NCBI RefSeq assembly: GCF_000344685.1
Contig: NW_006920410.1
Span: forward strand, 674,717-738,716
DNA: 64,000 nucleotides
Direction: 5' to 3'
From: Gloeophyllum trabeum ATCC 11539
Taxonomy: Eukaryota; Basidiomycota; Agaricomycetes; Gloeophyllales; Gloeophyllaceae
Within the stretch, counting starts at the first letter, position 1. Each line of letters begins with the position of its first letter. The notes under the pieces are model-generated. The model saw only the letters and a program-made list of their open reading frames with translations, had not been told where the DNA came from and made no database searches. Shown here in pieces: positions 45,642-57,817 of the stretch. Both the position numbers and the translations under genes were made by a program.

Positions 45642-48600
45642 ACGAGTGGCAAAAGGAGGAGACAGTTATCACACCTATATCAAGCACCACTTAGTGAGCC
45701 ATTACTGCGTCGGCTACGCGAAAACATCGCGATCACGTACCACATCGTGTTCGTAAGACTGTGAAAGGGTCGGACTTGCGAAAAGATAGGAGGCAATTAC
45801 GCGAAACGTTCAAGAACAGGCGAACGACTTCTTCCGAATTCCTCTATAAATTTCCTGCCTTGAGCCTACTCGTCCGGACTGGAGAACAACGAAGGGTGGG
45901 GGTGTCGCTGTCGCGCAGCGGTGGTGGGACGCTGAAGCTGCCTAGGCTGGGAACGTGCGCCTCAGGCGAAGTTACAGAAGGTCTGTGACAGCGCGCATGT
46001 CATGGTGACAGTGACACCGACATCCCGACGTTCGTCCGGTGCGCCCTCCATGGCCAGGGACTTGGGTACGACATACTTTTGGCCGCGATGTTCTCTAGAC
46101 TCTCCCTGAGTTGTTCGACGCTGCGGATGACGATGGGGGCAGGCGGCTCCGCGTGTCGTTGTCGAACGTGCTCGCAAACGATCGTGCGTTTTGCGTACGC
46201 GTCCTTTGTCATGAGCCAGAGCTATCCTCAGTATCTGAACCCTATCGTTTCCGAAGCGTTTTTCTGCTGCTTTGTCGGCTGTTTTCTCGGTGCGCCATGT
46301 ACTCCGGTCTGTTTACCAGCGATCCAAAATACCATGACCTGCAAAAATACAGCTCGAAAGTTCCATTAGTGCTTCCTCCATGGATCTGCTCTGGACGCCT
46401 AGGTCGATCACCCCGGCGGAGAGGCTTGCGGACTATAACCCGCCTCCGGGATTCTCTGCTTCGCCTGTGTGAAGTGTCAACAAAAGCCTAACCACCAATC
46501 TGTATCGGATACCATCAGCGTATCTCCGTGGATTGGTACACGTCTGCTTCTGTGGCGCACTTTCGTTTACAGAATATTGGTTCCCGCGGCACTATATGGA
46601 CCGGTTCACGAAACCTAACCTTCTCCCGCTTTAACGATCTGCGATGGCTATTCAGGAGCAGATTTCGTTCATCCGTAGGAGCACACTGGCGTTTATGAGG
46701 TTCTGCGACAGGGTTAAGCAGCTCTCGGAACGTTCATACTCTTTATGAAATCTTGTCTGACTTCCCTTCGACTTGGACTTTGCCGCGCAAGATGAGAAAA
46801 TCGTGATTGGTAGTCCTGAACCCAGATCTCCTCGTTCCATTGCCTGCATTTCCTCTGGAAAGCCTCTGGGCGGTCATGGTTCACTGAATACACCTATGTG
46901 CCTATGTCCCATGCGTCTTATTTCATTGTTATCCGACTCCTGCAATTGCCCGGTGCCTCTCGATACTGATCATCCGAGGCTCATCCGTCCGTGTAATGTC
47001 AGCTGGGTCCATGTTTGCCCATTCTGTTGCCCCATCACCTCTCTCCGTACCGTAACATCGGTGCTCGACTTGCCTCGTGTTGGCCGTGCTACGCCCAGAC
47101 CTCGCGGCCTATGAAACTCAAATGTACTCTCTCCGACCGGAATGATTCGTTGCTCCGAACATGCCAGTCCGTTATTCCTGACACCTGTCGGCATGCTTTG
47201 CTCTATCCCGGCCTGTGATGCGTTCGTCGGTCATCGATACTATACGGGGTTTGGATTGCCGCCATTCCCTGAAATCTTCATGAGCGTCTGTCCAATATGC
47301 ATGCAGCTTCATGCGGCCTCTAAAAATTACGGTCATATGCCACTGCTGTATATCCGGCAAGTTGGACTGGGAATACGATGTGCTATATCCCGGTGGTCTT
47401 GCCATACACTCGGATGACCCGGAAGACGGTGAAGGCAGCTATACGTAGGCGTCTCCCAGACCATCTCTGTGTCGTGCACGCGTCAGGTCCCAAGTGGAGC
47501 ATATGAGTACGCGTACGTCGATCAATATAATTTGGACACCTGGTTCTCTATTCTGGCGTACCTTTCAGCGCTCGGTGCCGTTGCTTCTCCTGCCATTGGG
47601 TAGGAAGATACTTTGGAACCTCTTACTTCGCCGCGGTGGATCGGGTTAGGAGTTTCATGTGTAGGAAGAGTCACGACCACGGAGTCTTCAAAGAAAGTCG
47701 GGAGAACGATTGTTATGTGAAAGTACTGAAGGCAAGAAACCAACGGCCTCCGTTTAATCTCGTAAGGCGGGATTCTTATACGTCAGATGACTTTAAACCC
47801 TGGTAATTCAAATGTGCTCCATTGAATCATCCGTGTAACTTCAAGAGCTTTGTTCGTGCGGTGTTTTGTATCTGAAACCCTACGGCGCCCGGGTTCCAGC
47901 TACACACCCGTCGAGCGCCCTCGCCCTCACATTCTCTACCGCGTACCCTGAGGAGCATCTGTCGCTGGGGAAGTATCCATCACTTAGCAGAGTGTTTTCG
48001 AAGATCTTCAGCGTCTTTTTTTGCATGATGACACCGATAGCAGCCAGACTCGGTTCACTTCGATTCTATCTCCATGGAAGGAGGTTCCACAGGCCACTTT
48101 TACAGAGTGACAGCCGGCGGAGACACTAACATTGACGACGATACTGACTCATGTCTAGGTACTCTTCGGGTACTCTACTAGTGCTCCGACCCTGTAGAGT
48201 CTAAGCTATGTATATTTCCAGGGATGTCATTGGTGCGTTACTCCCACTATACTCGTTCGGTCTCGGTGCCTCTAAAATCGTCGCCTCTTTGATGGACAGA
48301 ACGTTCCCCCTCATTGCGCATGGCGATGCTACGGTGCTTCGGGCTCATCTCGTGGATGATGGGTCAGTCTAGAGCGTTAGCAGTCTACCATACCATTAGA
48401 AAGCTTTCAGCCACCTGCAATTCTCTGGGAGCGCCCATGCCCACGAGGGGTGGTATTTAATGGCTATGCAGCACTGATATATTAGATACACGTGTTCGCC
48501 CCCATCGATAGCATTCTTAGATATACGCTCAGGCGGGGGCAGGACAACCGAGATGACGGGACAAGGATGCCCTTCGTCGGGATTACAACCCTCCATGTCA

Positions 48601-49872
48601 TGCTTTATGCAACGTGTATGCGGCTTCCAACTTCGCCTCGCAAAATATCCAAACCAATATATTCAATACATACTGATGGAAGGATACAATCATAGGATTG
48701 CCTGGCTGAACACACTATCTCTACTGGCTACTCTAGCTACGTTATGTATGTGTACAGGTTGTTGCATATCGTCGCGAACGTCTTGGCTGAAGAAGAAAGC
48801 ACGGAGACAATTGTCCTCATAGAAACCCCAGTCCTACTCAGCGCACAATACCCAACGAGAACAACGGTTACCGAGGTGCTTGCATTTCATCAAGGAAGCC
48901 AGTTTGTCGAAAACCAGCTGAGGGCGAGTTTGTCCCGCAAGCATAGCATGCCAAGTAGCTTCAGGATAGGGCAACTACGGAGCCCTTCTCAACCAGAGCG
49001 AGAAGTACCGGGCCTCCGATATCTCCACAGTTCTTCATGCCATTCGTTCGCGGGAGTCATAGAGTGGTCGTGGATACTAGTCCGTGTCAGTCGTGTGGAT
49101 CATCGTCCTTCGTAAATATAGCACATCGGTTTTGCCCTCTCTCGGCGTCTTGTATACCGGTCGGCAGGGGGTGAGGCTGGTGAGAATTAGGAATCAGGAT
49201 GAAGCAAGAAGGGACGCGAAAAGAGATGTCGAGAGAGAGATGATAATGAGATGGGCCTAGAAAAGGTACGAGAAGGCAGCATTGCAAAGTCGGCTGGATA
49301 AAAGGATGCAACCCGGTGGTCCTCTGGGAACGCGTTCGAATGGGTAAAGAGCCTGCGAGAGGGCAGAAGCCAAGAGTAGTCGCAAGCCGTCCGGCGGTCC
49401 GTCATGTAGCTTCGTACGCAGGTCGTCAGCAGCAGAAAAAGGTTTTTTCGCGCGCGACGTGCGATTTGAGGCCAGGGTCGTTCGAGAGACAATACTAGCA
49501 AGCTTCCGTCATACCAGCCCACGGCGTCGAGTCGCAGGAGTCTCGTCTTGTCTTACAGCGGCCGGCGGCAGCGGGGATTTCAGAGGAAAGCGGGCAGAGT
49601 GCACCAGCACAAGCCGCTATCCTCGAGACCCAGCGACTGCCGATTGGCACGTTCTTCGAGCAGGACGCATCTCTTGTGTCCCACAGTTGATGAGGGTTGT
49701 CCAAGATAGAAATTGGAAGGAGGGAGGAGAGATGGGAGGGAAACAATATGGGAATGGCGATAGAAGAAAAAAGAAATAGACGGGAGACGTGATGAATGCG
49801 ACGTAGAATAGTCCATGGACAATAGAGAAAATAGGCGAACGCTGTTGACCGTACTCCCGTACTCAAAGACGG
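45642..49872. other. 4.2-kb stretch without an assignable gene between the two bHLH paralogues
   Basis: Several short frames look protein-like but could not be joined: MAIQEQISFIRRSTLAFMRF at 46643 (+); VHFDSISMEGGSTGHFYRVT near 48055 (+); DVIGALLPLYSFGLGASKIV near 48222 (+), following a good acceptor; and a hydrophobic IAWLNTLSLLATLATLCMCT near 48697 (+). Stops interrupt between them with no matching splice sites. The picture fits one or more decayed genes, or genes with very small exons. Confidence 0.35.
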
Positions 49873-51005
49873 TCAAAAGCCCTTGTCAGATCCATCGGAC
49901 TCTTCCCCCGGAGGCGTACGAGCGCCTATGGGGGCGAGAGAGTGGGCAGGGGGAGCGCCCTCTGGAGGGGGGGACAACGGCCTACTCTCCACGGGCGTGG
50001 ACACGGCCATCGACTGGCCTGGAGAAGGCGTCTCACTGGCTCCGCTCAGGGAGAGTTTCTCGCTGATAACCCTCAGTCTTCGGATTTCTGCCTCCATGGA
50101 GCTTACACGAGATTGGAGCTCCCGGTTTTGCTTTTCCAACAGAACGATGTGGTTCGTGGCTAGACGAGTGGAGAAATATCCTCACTTGAGCCTGATGCTC
50201 GATAAACTGGAGCAGAAGGACGCACCTCGCTCCAAGAGTGAAACTTTACTGCTCTTCTGGTTTGACACGGGGAGAACGTCCTTTAACTTGGCATATCCGT
50301 CCCGGAGTTCGTCACGTCTTCGCTGCTCCGCCTCTATCCTCTGCCTCCGTGTAGCCTCTTTCCTGGAGCTCGCCAACGTCTCGGCTATCGAGGGGCCCAT
50401 GCCGTCGTCGTCAGAAATTGAATGTCCCCGGCTCCTTCTACCAGATGACGTAGAGGGAGAGGGCGTCGGGTTATAACGTAAGGAGTTCCTATGGACGAGG
50501 CTGTTAGCGCGGGAGTGGTTGGGTGAGCCTGCACCGCTGCTGTTCCGCGACATGTAAATGCCCTCTCCCCCAGAGGTATCTGATCCGGAAATGGGAGGGG
50601 ACAACGGATCATACATATTGGGCGATTGCGGGGGCGGGGAGCCAGACAACGGCATGTTCATGCCTTGTGGCGGTGAATTATACACGGGCCCAGGGTACTG
50701 GCCAGGAGGCATGAGGTTGAGCTGTCTGAATTGCATGCTCTGCAAATCCTGCGCGGAAAGCTGGCCTATTGACATATTAAACAGGTAATAATCACAGAAC
50801 ACGAGGTCAGACGCGATACACGAGTGCGACATTCAGATCACCCACGAGGAGAGGGGGCAGGATGCACGACCTGATATTGAGGCATCGCTTGGCCATAAGG
50901 GATGTTATAGCCCGCTTCATCATCGGGATGGTAGAACGCGTAGGGCGGCGCGAGATTAGGATTGTGTTGGTCGTCCTGGATGGGCTGGTGGTGTTGCTGA
51001 TCCAT
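49873..51005 (-). CDS. bHLH-leucine zipper transcription factor, paralogue 2
   Basis: The ATG at 51005 reads MDQQHHQPIQDDQHNPNLAP, then, after an intron (donor GTGATCTG, acceptor CAATAG), GQLSAQDLQSMQFRQLNLMP. A long Ser/Pro-rich region follows (SPNMYDPLSPPISGSDTSGG; RYNPTPSPSTSSGRRSRGHS). The bHLH is EATRRQRIEAEQRRRDELRD, GYAKLKDVLPVSNQKSSKVS, LLER/ATNHIVLLEKQNREL, with the intron at the same Arg-Ala phase-1 site as in paralogue 1. A heptad zipper follows (SRVSSMEAEIRRLRVISEKL) and a Pro/Ser-rich acidic tail ends ESDGSDKGF at the stop 49873-49875. About 310 residues. Domain identity to paralogue 1 is high over the HLH (PVSNQKSSKV identical) and low outside. Confidence 0.88.
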
Positions 51006-51806
51006 GGTGTGTCGTTAGCGATTCGTTGTACAAGCGGCGTGTATAACAGGCGAGTGAAGAACAAATGGCAAAAAGAAAGAAAAGGAAACGGAAAGAGGAG
51101 AAACAATGAGGGGGCCCTCCAAGAACGGCGGATCCTAGAGACGGAGGATCCGAATCCAAATCCCTCCAAATGCACCCGTATTGGCATCGACATAGTTTCC
51201 CACGCTGCACAAAGGCTCCGACCTGAATTCTTTGTCCGACCGACGCCGTCCTTCTTCATTTCGGACGGGTAGATTGTATCTTTCGCGCTGTTATTACGCT
51301 ATTTAGACTATGCCGTAACCCTCATACTGCAGCTGCAACCTCGAATTTATGCAGCAATTTTTTCGGTTTATCCGCTCTATCTGCACATATCAGGGGATGA
51401 CTCGTGGCCACTAGGATCGGACCAAATCAGCAGCCCTGTGCTCAGATTTGTACTGACCCTAATAACAGCTCTCGGAAGGAAAGCTGAACACTGGGAAATC
51501 AGGTTACTCCGTGATGACTTGCCCAATAAGTATCTTGCGGTGACGACCTGTTCCGGCTAGGGCGGAAAGCGCTAAATCGCAATGGAAACGATAGCGTACA
51601 GTTCCCCCTCTCTGACGTAGAATGCTCCTCACGTACAACCCAGCATCCGAGAAGTTAAATGAGAGCATAAAGATAACGATGACAAGTGGATGAGGCTCAT
51701 GCACACACATAACAACCTAGTTAATTGTGAATATCACGTACGAGTATAACAGCCTGAGCTGGGCAACGTACTTTGACAAAAGGAACCCAGCGTAGAGAGG
51801 GGAAGA
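51006..51806. other. Upstream region of bHLH gene 2
   Basis: In this 0.8-kb stretch, a tract near 51055-51110 is purine-rich on the plus strand (pyrimidine-rich on the bHLH sense strand) and is plausibly its promoter or 5' UTR. It also contains a GGATCC-centred small palindrome around 51130-51150. No coding frame was recognised. Confidence 0.35.
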
Positions 51807-53392
51807 TTATCGTAAGATCGCAGTCGAATCGTCCAATGACAAGATTCTAAGAGAGCAACATCCATATGTCTTTGTAGGTCCACTTGAGCAGCTAATGACC
51901 AATTGTGATATCTGATCAGTCAAGAAGGGTAACAGAGGCCCGACATGCTGGACGGAGTAACGTTGAGTTGGCAGGAGCCGCAGGGCTGACAAGCTAGCAC
52001 CGATGGTGAACCGACGGAAACACTTCGTCTTGGAACAGAATATACCGCAAGGGGATACCTGAGCCTGCAAATTAGAACGGTATATGTGCCAGTGAGAAGC
52101 ATGCGCAACGGATGCAGCTACCAGCTCGAGGAGTTTGGCCAGAGATGACTCCGACAACGGAAATGTGAGCTTAATTCGGTAGTACCTCTTCACTTTGAGC
52201 CAAGCGGGTAATATCTCTTGCGAGGCGTTCGAGTGCGCATAGGCTATTCTAAAAGGGGGGAGTCGAAGGAACCAGGGGGAGTGGTCCGGATATGTTGAGA
52301 TGAATTGAACACCCGAACTTGTCAAAGCAACTGTCCCTCGTTTAAATTGGAATAGGTAGCTTGCGCCGGGGTCAGTCTGAGTGACATCAAAGCCTTTGAG
52401 AACGCGAAACGAGCAGCTTGTTAGCACGACCATGATGAGACGTTCGGTGTAAAGAACCTACTGTAGTCGCATCGAGGCGGAAGAGCAGCCTGTAAGCCTG
52501 AGGGCGTCGATCGCGTCGACTGTCACAGTGGAACATCGTGCGGGGTCCGAAGCAAACGCCACCGCATCACAGGCCAAGGTCTCCAGAGCAAGGACACTCA
52601 TGGATTTTGCTCCACCTAAAGGTTCCGTGGACGAAAGAAACCTGATATTAAAATAATAGTACAGAGACGTTTGTCGGCACTGATATTCGTGCAAGTATCA
52701 GCACCATCACCACGACCACTGGGAGAGATACTACTGAACGGCGTACCGTGAGCGAACAATCGATATTGATCAGACATGAGACCTAACCCCAGATAATTGA
52801 ACGCCGGTAGCTTCCTTGAGCTTGCTAAGTTGGACGATCCCAGTCCGCGGAAGTGAGGATCATTGCAAGACGAGATAAAACGCTTTGACCCATGCCGCAA
52901 ATGACAGATTGCTCCTTCGGAGAGAGAATGATAGGCATGCAATATACTGCATCCCCCTGATAGCGTTGACAGCAGAATATACCAAAAGTCGTCATGAGTA
53001 AGCGTGAAACACATCACTGCAAGAGAGTCATCAAGACCAATATCTGTGAACAGCCCGAATTCCCCATGCAGTGCCAAGGCTTTGCCTGGCTTTCCTTCAT
53101 GACTACAGTATGTTGACCGTCGATGAACCGGATACCCAGTGAGGCCACATCTCTCCGTAGACCGGTTGCTGGCCTTTGCTGGCTCTGAGAAACGCAGCCC
53201 ACCAGAATTCGGAATATATTTATTGACATGGACAGTTCTTGACCGAAACAGTTGTGTGTGCCGGTGTAAATGAAAAGCCAGGGGCCAGGCACCGGTCGGG
53301 ACCTTGGCGGTTAGTACAGAGAACCCATCAGACTGGCGGGATGCCGAAGGCGGCGGCACAGAGGCGGCACATGCACTTCTCGTCAGAAACAT
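51807..53392 (-). pseudogene. Uncharacterised locus, possible gene or decayed gene
   Basis: Two sizeable open stretches lie on the minus strand: 52616-53392 (about 258 residues, ending RPRNL) and 51807-52433 (208 residues, containing GFDVTQTDPGASYLFQFKRG and LLELVAASVAHASHWHIYRS). A smaller frame at 52458-52620 (MSVLALETLACDAVAFASDP) lies between them. I found no splice pair that joins them in one frame and recognise no domain. In the first segment another frame (INIFRILVGCVSQ) competes. This could be a gene with misjudged introns or a pseudogene. It is divergent to the FAD oxidase at 53557. Confidence 0.3.
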
Positions 53393-53556
53393 CCCAGCAT
53401 ATAGAACGCCTCATATGTTGCCTGGCGTTCGCTTGTCGGCATCGGCGTCGTGGGCGGCTCACTCAGCGGTTTAACCTGTGCGTCTTACATGCTCCTCGCT
53501 CTTACACTTTCCATCGCCTTCAGCTCTCTAATTTATTCGTCGCCCAGAGCTTAGCC

Positions 53557-56081
53557 ATGGCTCTCGGGCACTTCACGTTCCTTAGCGCTTTTCTAGCTTT
53601 GTCCACCGCCTGCGTTCGCGCGAATTTGGTTTCCGACTTGCTTTGGGGTCTCAATGTTACGGTTGGGGGCCGGCTGAGCGAAGCCAAACCTGTCGCTCTG
53701 CCGTGCTTCCACTATTACGAGGGACAAGCGGTCCAGAGAAACGATGGTGAATGTGCGCAGGTGGAAGCCGGTTATACGTCCCCCACCTACCGCGTTTCTA
53801 GATTTAACGACTACATGATGGTGGGTACTTTATCTCGCCCCTCCCCCTCCCCCTCCCCCTCGCCCAAAGTGATACCGATTCTCACATATCCATCATTATG
53901 TAGTCGCACTGGGAAACTTGCCAAAGCACATCTGAGCAATGTGTCCTGGACTCCAGCAATCCTTCCAACCCCCAAGCGTGGCAAGAATTCAATTGTTCGC
54001 AAGGGAGCATTGCCCCGCACTACGTCAGTGGTCCTCCGCACTTCAATGCCAACAATCATAATAATTATTGTCCATAGATCGACGTCCGGTACCCTACCGA
54101 TGTCCTAGCTGCCTATACGTTCTCCGCGGCAACCGGAACCCCACTGGTTATCAAGAATACTGGACACGACTACAAGGGCCGCTCGAGTCAGAAAGGCGCT
54201 CTCGCATTATGGGTAAATTATGTTCGATTTCGTCTGCCGTTATATTCACTAAATGCGTCCGCCTTAGACTCATAATCTCCAAAGCGTAAATAAACGTCGC
54301 TGAGTTTAAGAAACCTTCGTGCTAAACCAACTTTAGATCTCGTGGTCGAAGACGTTCGTGCCGCAGGGTTGCCCCAAATCCAAGCAGTACGCCGCTATGA
54401 CAACCGGCGTATGTACCCCCTAATAATCGGGCGCGCTAAGCGGATACTGACTACCCACAACGTAGGCGGGCGTGGGATGGCAAACTGCGTATGAGTATGC
54501 TGATGCCAACAACTTCACTGTAATCGGGGGCTACCATCAAACTGTCGGAGTTAGCGGTGGATGGGTCATGGTTAGTATCTACTTCCATTGTATTGAGTAC
54601 TGAGCTGACGTTGACAACAGGGCGGCGGTCATTCAATCTTAACACCGGTCTACGGATTGGGAGTTGATCGAGTGGTAAGTAGAATATTTTGGGCTGGCTG
54701 ATCCTACCCAACCGTGTGCCTTGCAGGTTCAGTTCAAGATCGTTACGCCCGACGGTATCTACCGCACCGCCAACGAGTGCCAGAACACAGATTTGTTCTG
54801 GGCATTGCGAGGTGGTGGAGGTGGTACCTTCGGTGTCGTGATGGAGACAACGTCCATTGTCGAACCCCATCCCGTCCCAATCCAAGTGTGAGTGACTGTA
54901 AACGTCCCTACTGGAAACGTCCCTGCAGCTATTCTCTAGTGCTTCCATGAAATTCACCGCTACCGCGAACAACACTCAAGGTTGGTTGAGTATCGTTGTG
55001 AACAGTACCTATAAGTGGGGCACGGAGGGCTGGGGTGGACATATTGGAGTACGTGTAGACCATTCGTCCGACTAACGGGTACTGATTTTGGTGACCTTCC
55101 CCTTATTTATTACTTAGCCCTCGAACCTGATCAACGTGACTCCCCTTCTTACTCTTGACGAAGCGAAGGACTCGTTAAAGGAGGCTTCCGACTATGTTAC
55201 GTCTCAGGGAGGGACGGTCGTTATTGAGACCTTGCCTTCGTGGTGGGCGTTCTTCTCCAAATATGTCATCTCTGCCCAGAGTGTTAGTATTAGAACGCCT
55301 GCTTTCTCGCGCCGTCCCCCTCACCTTTCACCTTGTAGGCTGTCGGCCAAGACTATTTGCTCGGGAGTCGCCTGATGCCCTCTGCGCTCTTTCAGAGCGA
55401 CGACGGGAAGCAGAAAATACTAGACGCCCTCGTCGACATGCTTCCGGTCGCGAACCCGTACATTGTTGTAGGCACACCCTTTTTGTACAATGAGACTGCC
55501 GGCGCGACCAGCGTAAACCCTGTCTGGTACGACTCCCTGTGGCATGTGAGTGGATGCGCTTGTTATTATTGGCTTGATGCCTGCTACGTTATGCTTATAT
55601 CGGGGTTCATTCTTCCTTGATAGTTATCCTTCCATACCGCCTTCGAGTTTGACAGTACCCTTGAAGAGAAGAAGGCGGCCTATCAGGCGGGCAACGACAT
55701 TGTCAAGACCTTCCGTGCCATCGCCCCCGATTCCGGCGCCTACATGAATGAGGGTCTTGTCTATGAACCCGACTACCAGCGTACGTCTTCTACCTCATGC
55801 CACTGCGCGTGATTCCTCAGTGAATCCATAGAATCCTACTGGGGTTCCAACTACGATCGGCTGCTCTCCATCAAGAAGAAATAGTGAGTTCAGTGCCTTC
55901 GCCTGACATGGGCGTGCTGATGACACGGTCTCCAGCGATCCTTTCGGAATCCTTGATTGCTGGCAATGTGGTAAGTGTATCGTAACATACGCCGAGGCTT
56001 GATACTGACTTGTGCACTGCAGTTGGCTGGTCTGGTCAATCTGATTCCAAATATTCTTGTTACCTTAATTTATCGGACTAA
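53557..56081 (+). CDS. Secreted BBE-type FAD-linked oxidoreductase
   Basis: Berberine-bridge-enzyme-like oxidase. The ATG at 53557 gives a signal peptide, [20 protein letters not shown]. After splicing around a dozen short introns the PCMH FAD domain reads [34 protein letters not shown] (His for covalent FAD attachment in this family), [40 protein letters not shown] and [20 protein letters not shown]. The substrate domain follows ([40 protein letters not shown]). The BBE C-terminal motif is [20 protein letters not shown], then [14 protein letters not shown], and the stop is at 56079-56081. About 600 residues, the family size. Members oxidise sugars or lignocellulose oligomers, or act in secondary metabolism; the substrate here is unknown. 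Confidence 0.88.
53836..53862 (+). repeat. CCCCTC minisatellite in the first intron of the FAD oxidase
   Basis: About four copies of the hexamer CCCCTC in a row, at the 5' side of intron 1. The tract is pyrimidine-only, and its length is likely to vary between strains. Confidence 0.7.
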
Positions 56082-56442
56082 TTTAACGGGCTTTGACTTG
56101 TTGGACTACATTACGTAGATACCCCTTCGTAGCTGCTTTGGTGCACTTCTTCGATGATGTTACTGTAATGGGTTTTCCTCACTACCACGACTGTATTAGC
56201 CGGCTTGCCTGGCCCGTCGTAGGTCGTGGAAGGGAGGAACGGGAGTGGCATGTGAATGTGAAGTGAAATTATCTTGTCATGGTCAAACGTCAGTAGACCG
56301 TGTACGTTGTCAACCTTGAATACCATAAATATTCGATGATCTACAAAGATAACACACCCGTAATCATACAGCATGAACGATACATTTATCGGCAAAACCA
56401 AGCACAACATAATGACCAAAAGAAAGTTACAATGCAGTCGCC
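56082..56442. other. Convergent 3' spacer
   Basis: 361 bp, comparatively A/T-rich, between the stops of the FAD oxidase and the membrane protein. No element was recognised. Confidence 0.4.
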
Positions 56443-57817
56443 TTACAGCGGCTCCCGACCAGATTTAACATCTCTAGCTTCAACAGACATGAACGTCTCC
56501 CGCGTGATGAAGACACGGGGGCCACTTTTTTGGGGATCAGGACTCCGTTCCAGGTCATCGTCCATTGGATGTACGGACTTAACGAACCCGCCATCATCGA
56601 TTGTAGTTTCGAGGGTGCGGGAATCCTTTCCGAAGCGCAAAGCCGAGATCTGACCCTGTGTGCCCGTCGACTTCCTGCCTAGGCGCTTCAAGCCGAAGGC
56701 ATTACCGTTACCAGAAGATCCGGCCAAAGAGGTCGACACGTAGACCGCGCTGTCCATAGTGTGCTCGCCTTTGATGAGCCGGTAGAGATACGTCACTATG
56801 ACTGCTAGATTCGCTACTATGAGGGAGACCGAAGCCTGACCAATGACATCGTGAGCACAACTGTTTCCGCTCACAAGGACGTTGAATTGTACCTCTACGT
56901 TGGCTGTCGTGGCTTCCAACAAGCCTGACGGCCCCAGCACGAAGTAGGCGTGAATGGCACTGACAATGGTCGTCAGGATACTAGCCGAGAATATGGCAAT
57001 GAGCAGTTTGAGGTGCGTGTGCTCCATACTAAGGCCCCAAAGCAGCTTCAGCGGAACGACGACGAGCATCGTGTCGGAGATAAAGTCGGCTATCGAAGCA
57101 AGACGAGAAGATCAGCGGCCGGAATAGACGGCGTGTAATTCCGCTGCTCACTGGTTAATTCGGTGCTTGCTACGGCATGGCCGAGATGGCACTGCGGTTT
57201 TGCCATATGATACCAAGAGGTGTCTCTTCTGCAGATTACTACCTTCTGGATCAGCAAGGCCACCCACATGGCCCCGAAAAGGCCGGCAAGGGCATACGCC
57301 ACTTTGCGCATCTTCATGATGGCGGGGATGATACGAATGACCGAAAATAGTTGGCTCATCCGAGCCGCCCTACATGGTCAGTCAGACAAGACTTGAATAA
57401 CAAGAATAACACGTAATGCACTAACCAGAGCGTACAGGTGAAGGAAAGTGAGACAAGCCAATACGCTACCACCCGGGCCTCCCTTGACTGATGCAACGGG
57501 CCGACATCTTGCGGGCCATGCGTCAGTCATGCTTTTATTGCGCGACTTCGGATGGCATACCTGGGGTATCCGTTCTGATCCACAGGTTGATGATGAGAAC
57601 GAACTGCGCCAGGACGGACGCAGCTGCCCAACCGTCATCCAGCCAAAACCGACGGATCCGGTACCGGTAGCCTAGCCTAAATAACGTCGATATTATAGCC
57701 AGGCCGGCGAAGGTGGTGACCACGGCTGAGGACAAACTTATGAATACTCTAATTAATGGGTTTCGTGGAAGAGTACTTACCCCGAAGCGTAGCAGGGGTT
57801 GGCTGAGGAACGGTCAT
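56443..57817 (-). CDS. Rhodopsin-like/Pth11-type fungal integral membrane protein
   Basis: The ATG at 57817 starts MTVPQPTPATLR, joined to LSSAVVTTFAGLAIISTLFR (TM1). RRFWLDDGWAAASVLAQFVL (TM2) and ARVVAYWLVSLSFTCTLW/AA (TM3) follow. Then RMSQLFSVIRIIP, VAYALAGLFGAMWVALLIQK (TM), TSWYHMAKPQCHLG, VADFISDTMLVVVPLKLLWG (TM), LLIAIFSASILTTIVSAIHA (TM) and, over an intron, ASVSLIVANLAVIVTYLYR (TM). The soluble tail is Ser/Arg/Asp-rich with likely phosphosites. Seven or so helices and the WxDD motif fit the large fungal family related to Pth11 and the fungal rhodopsin-like domain. No retinal-Lys assignment can be made. About 370 residues. Likely plasma-membrane sensor or carrier; ligand unknown. 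Confidence 0.78.
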
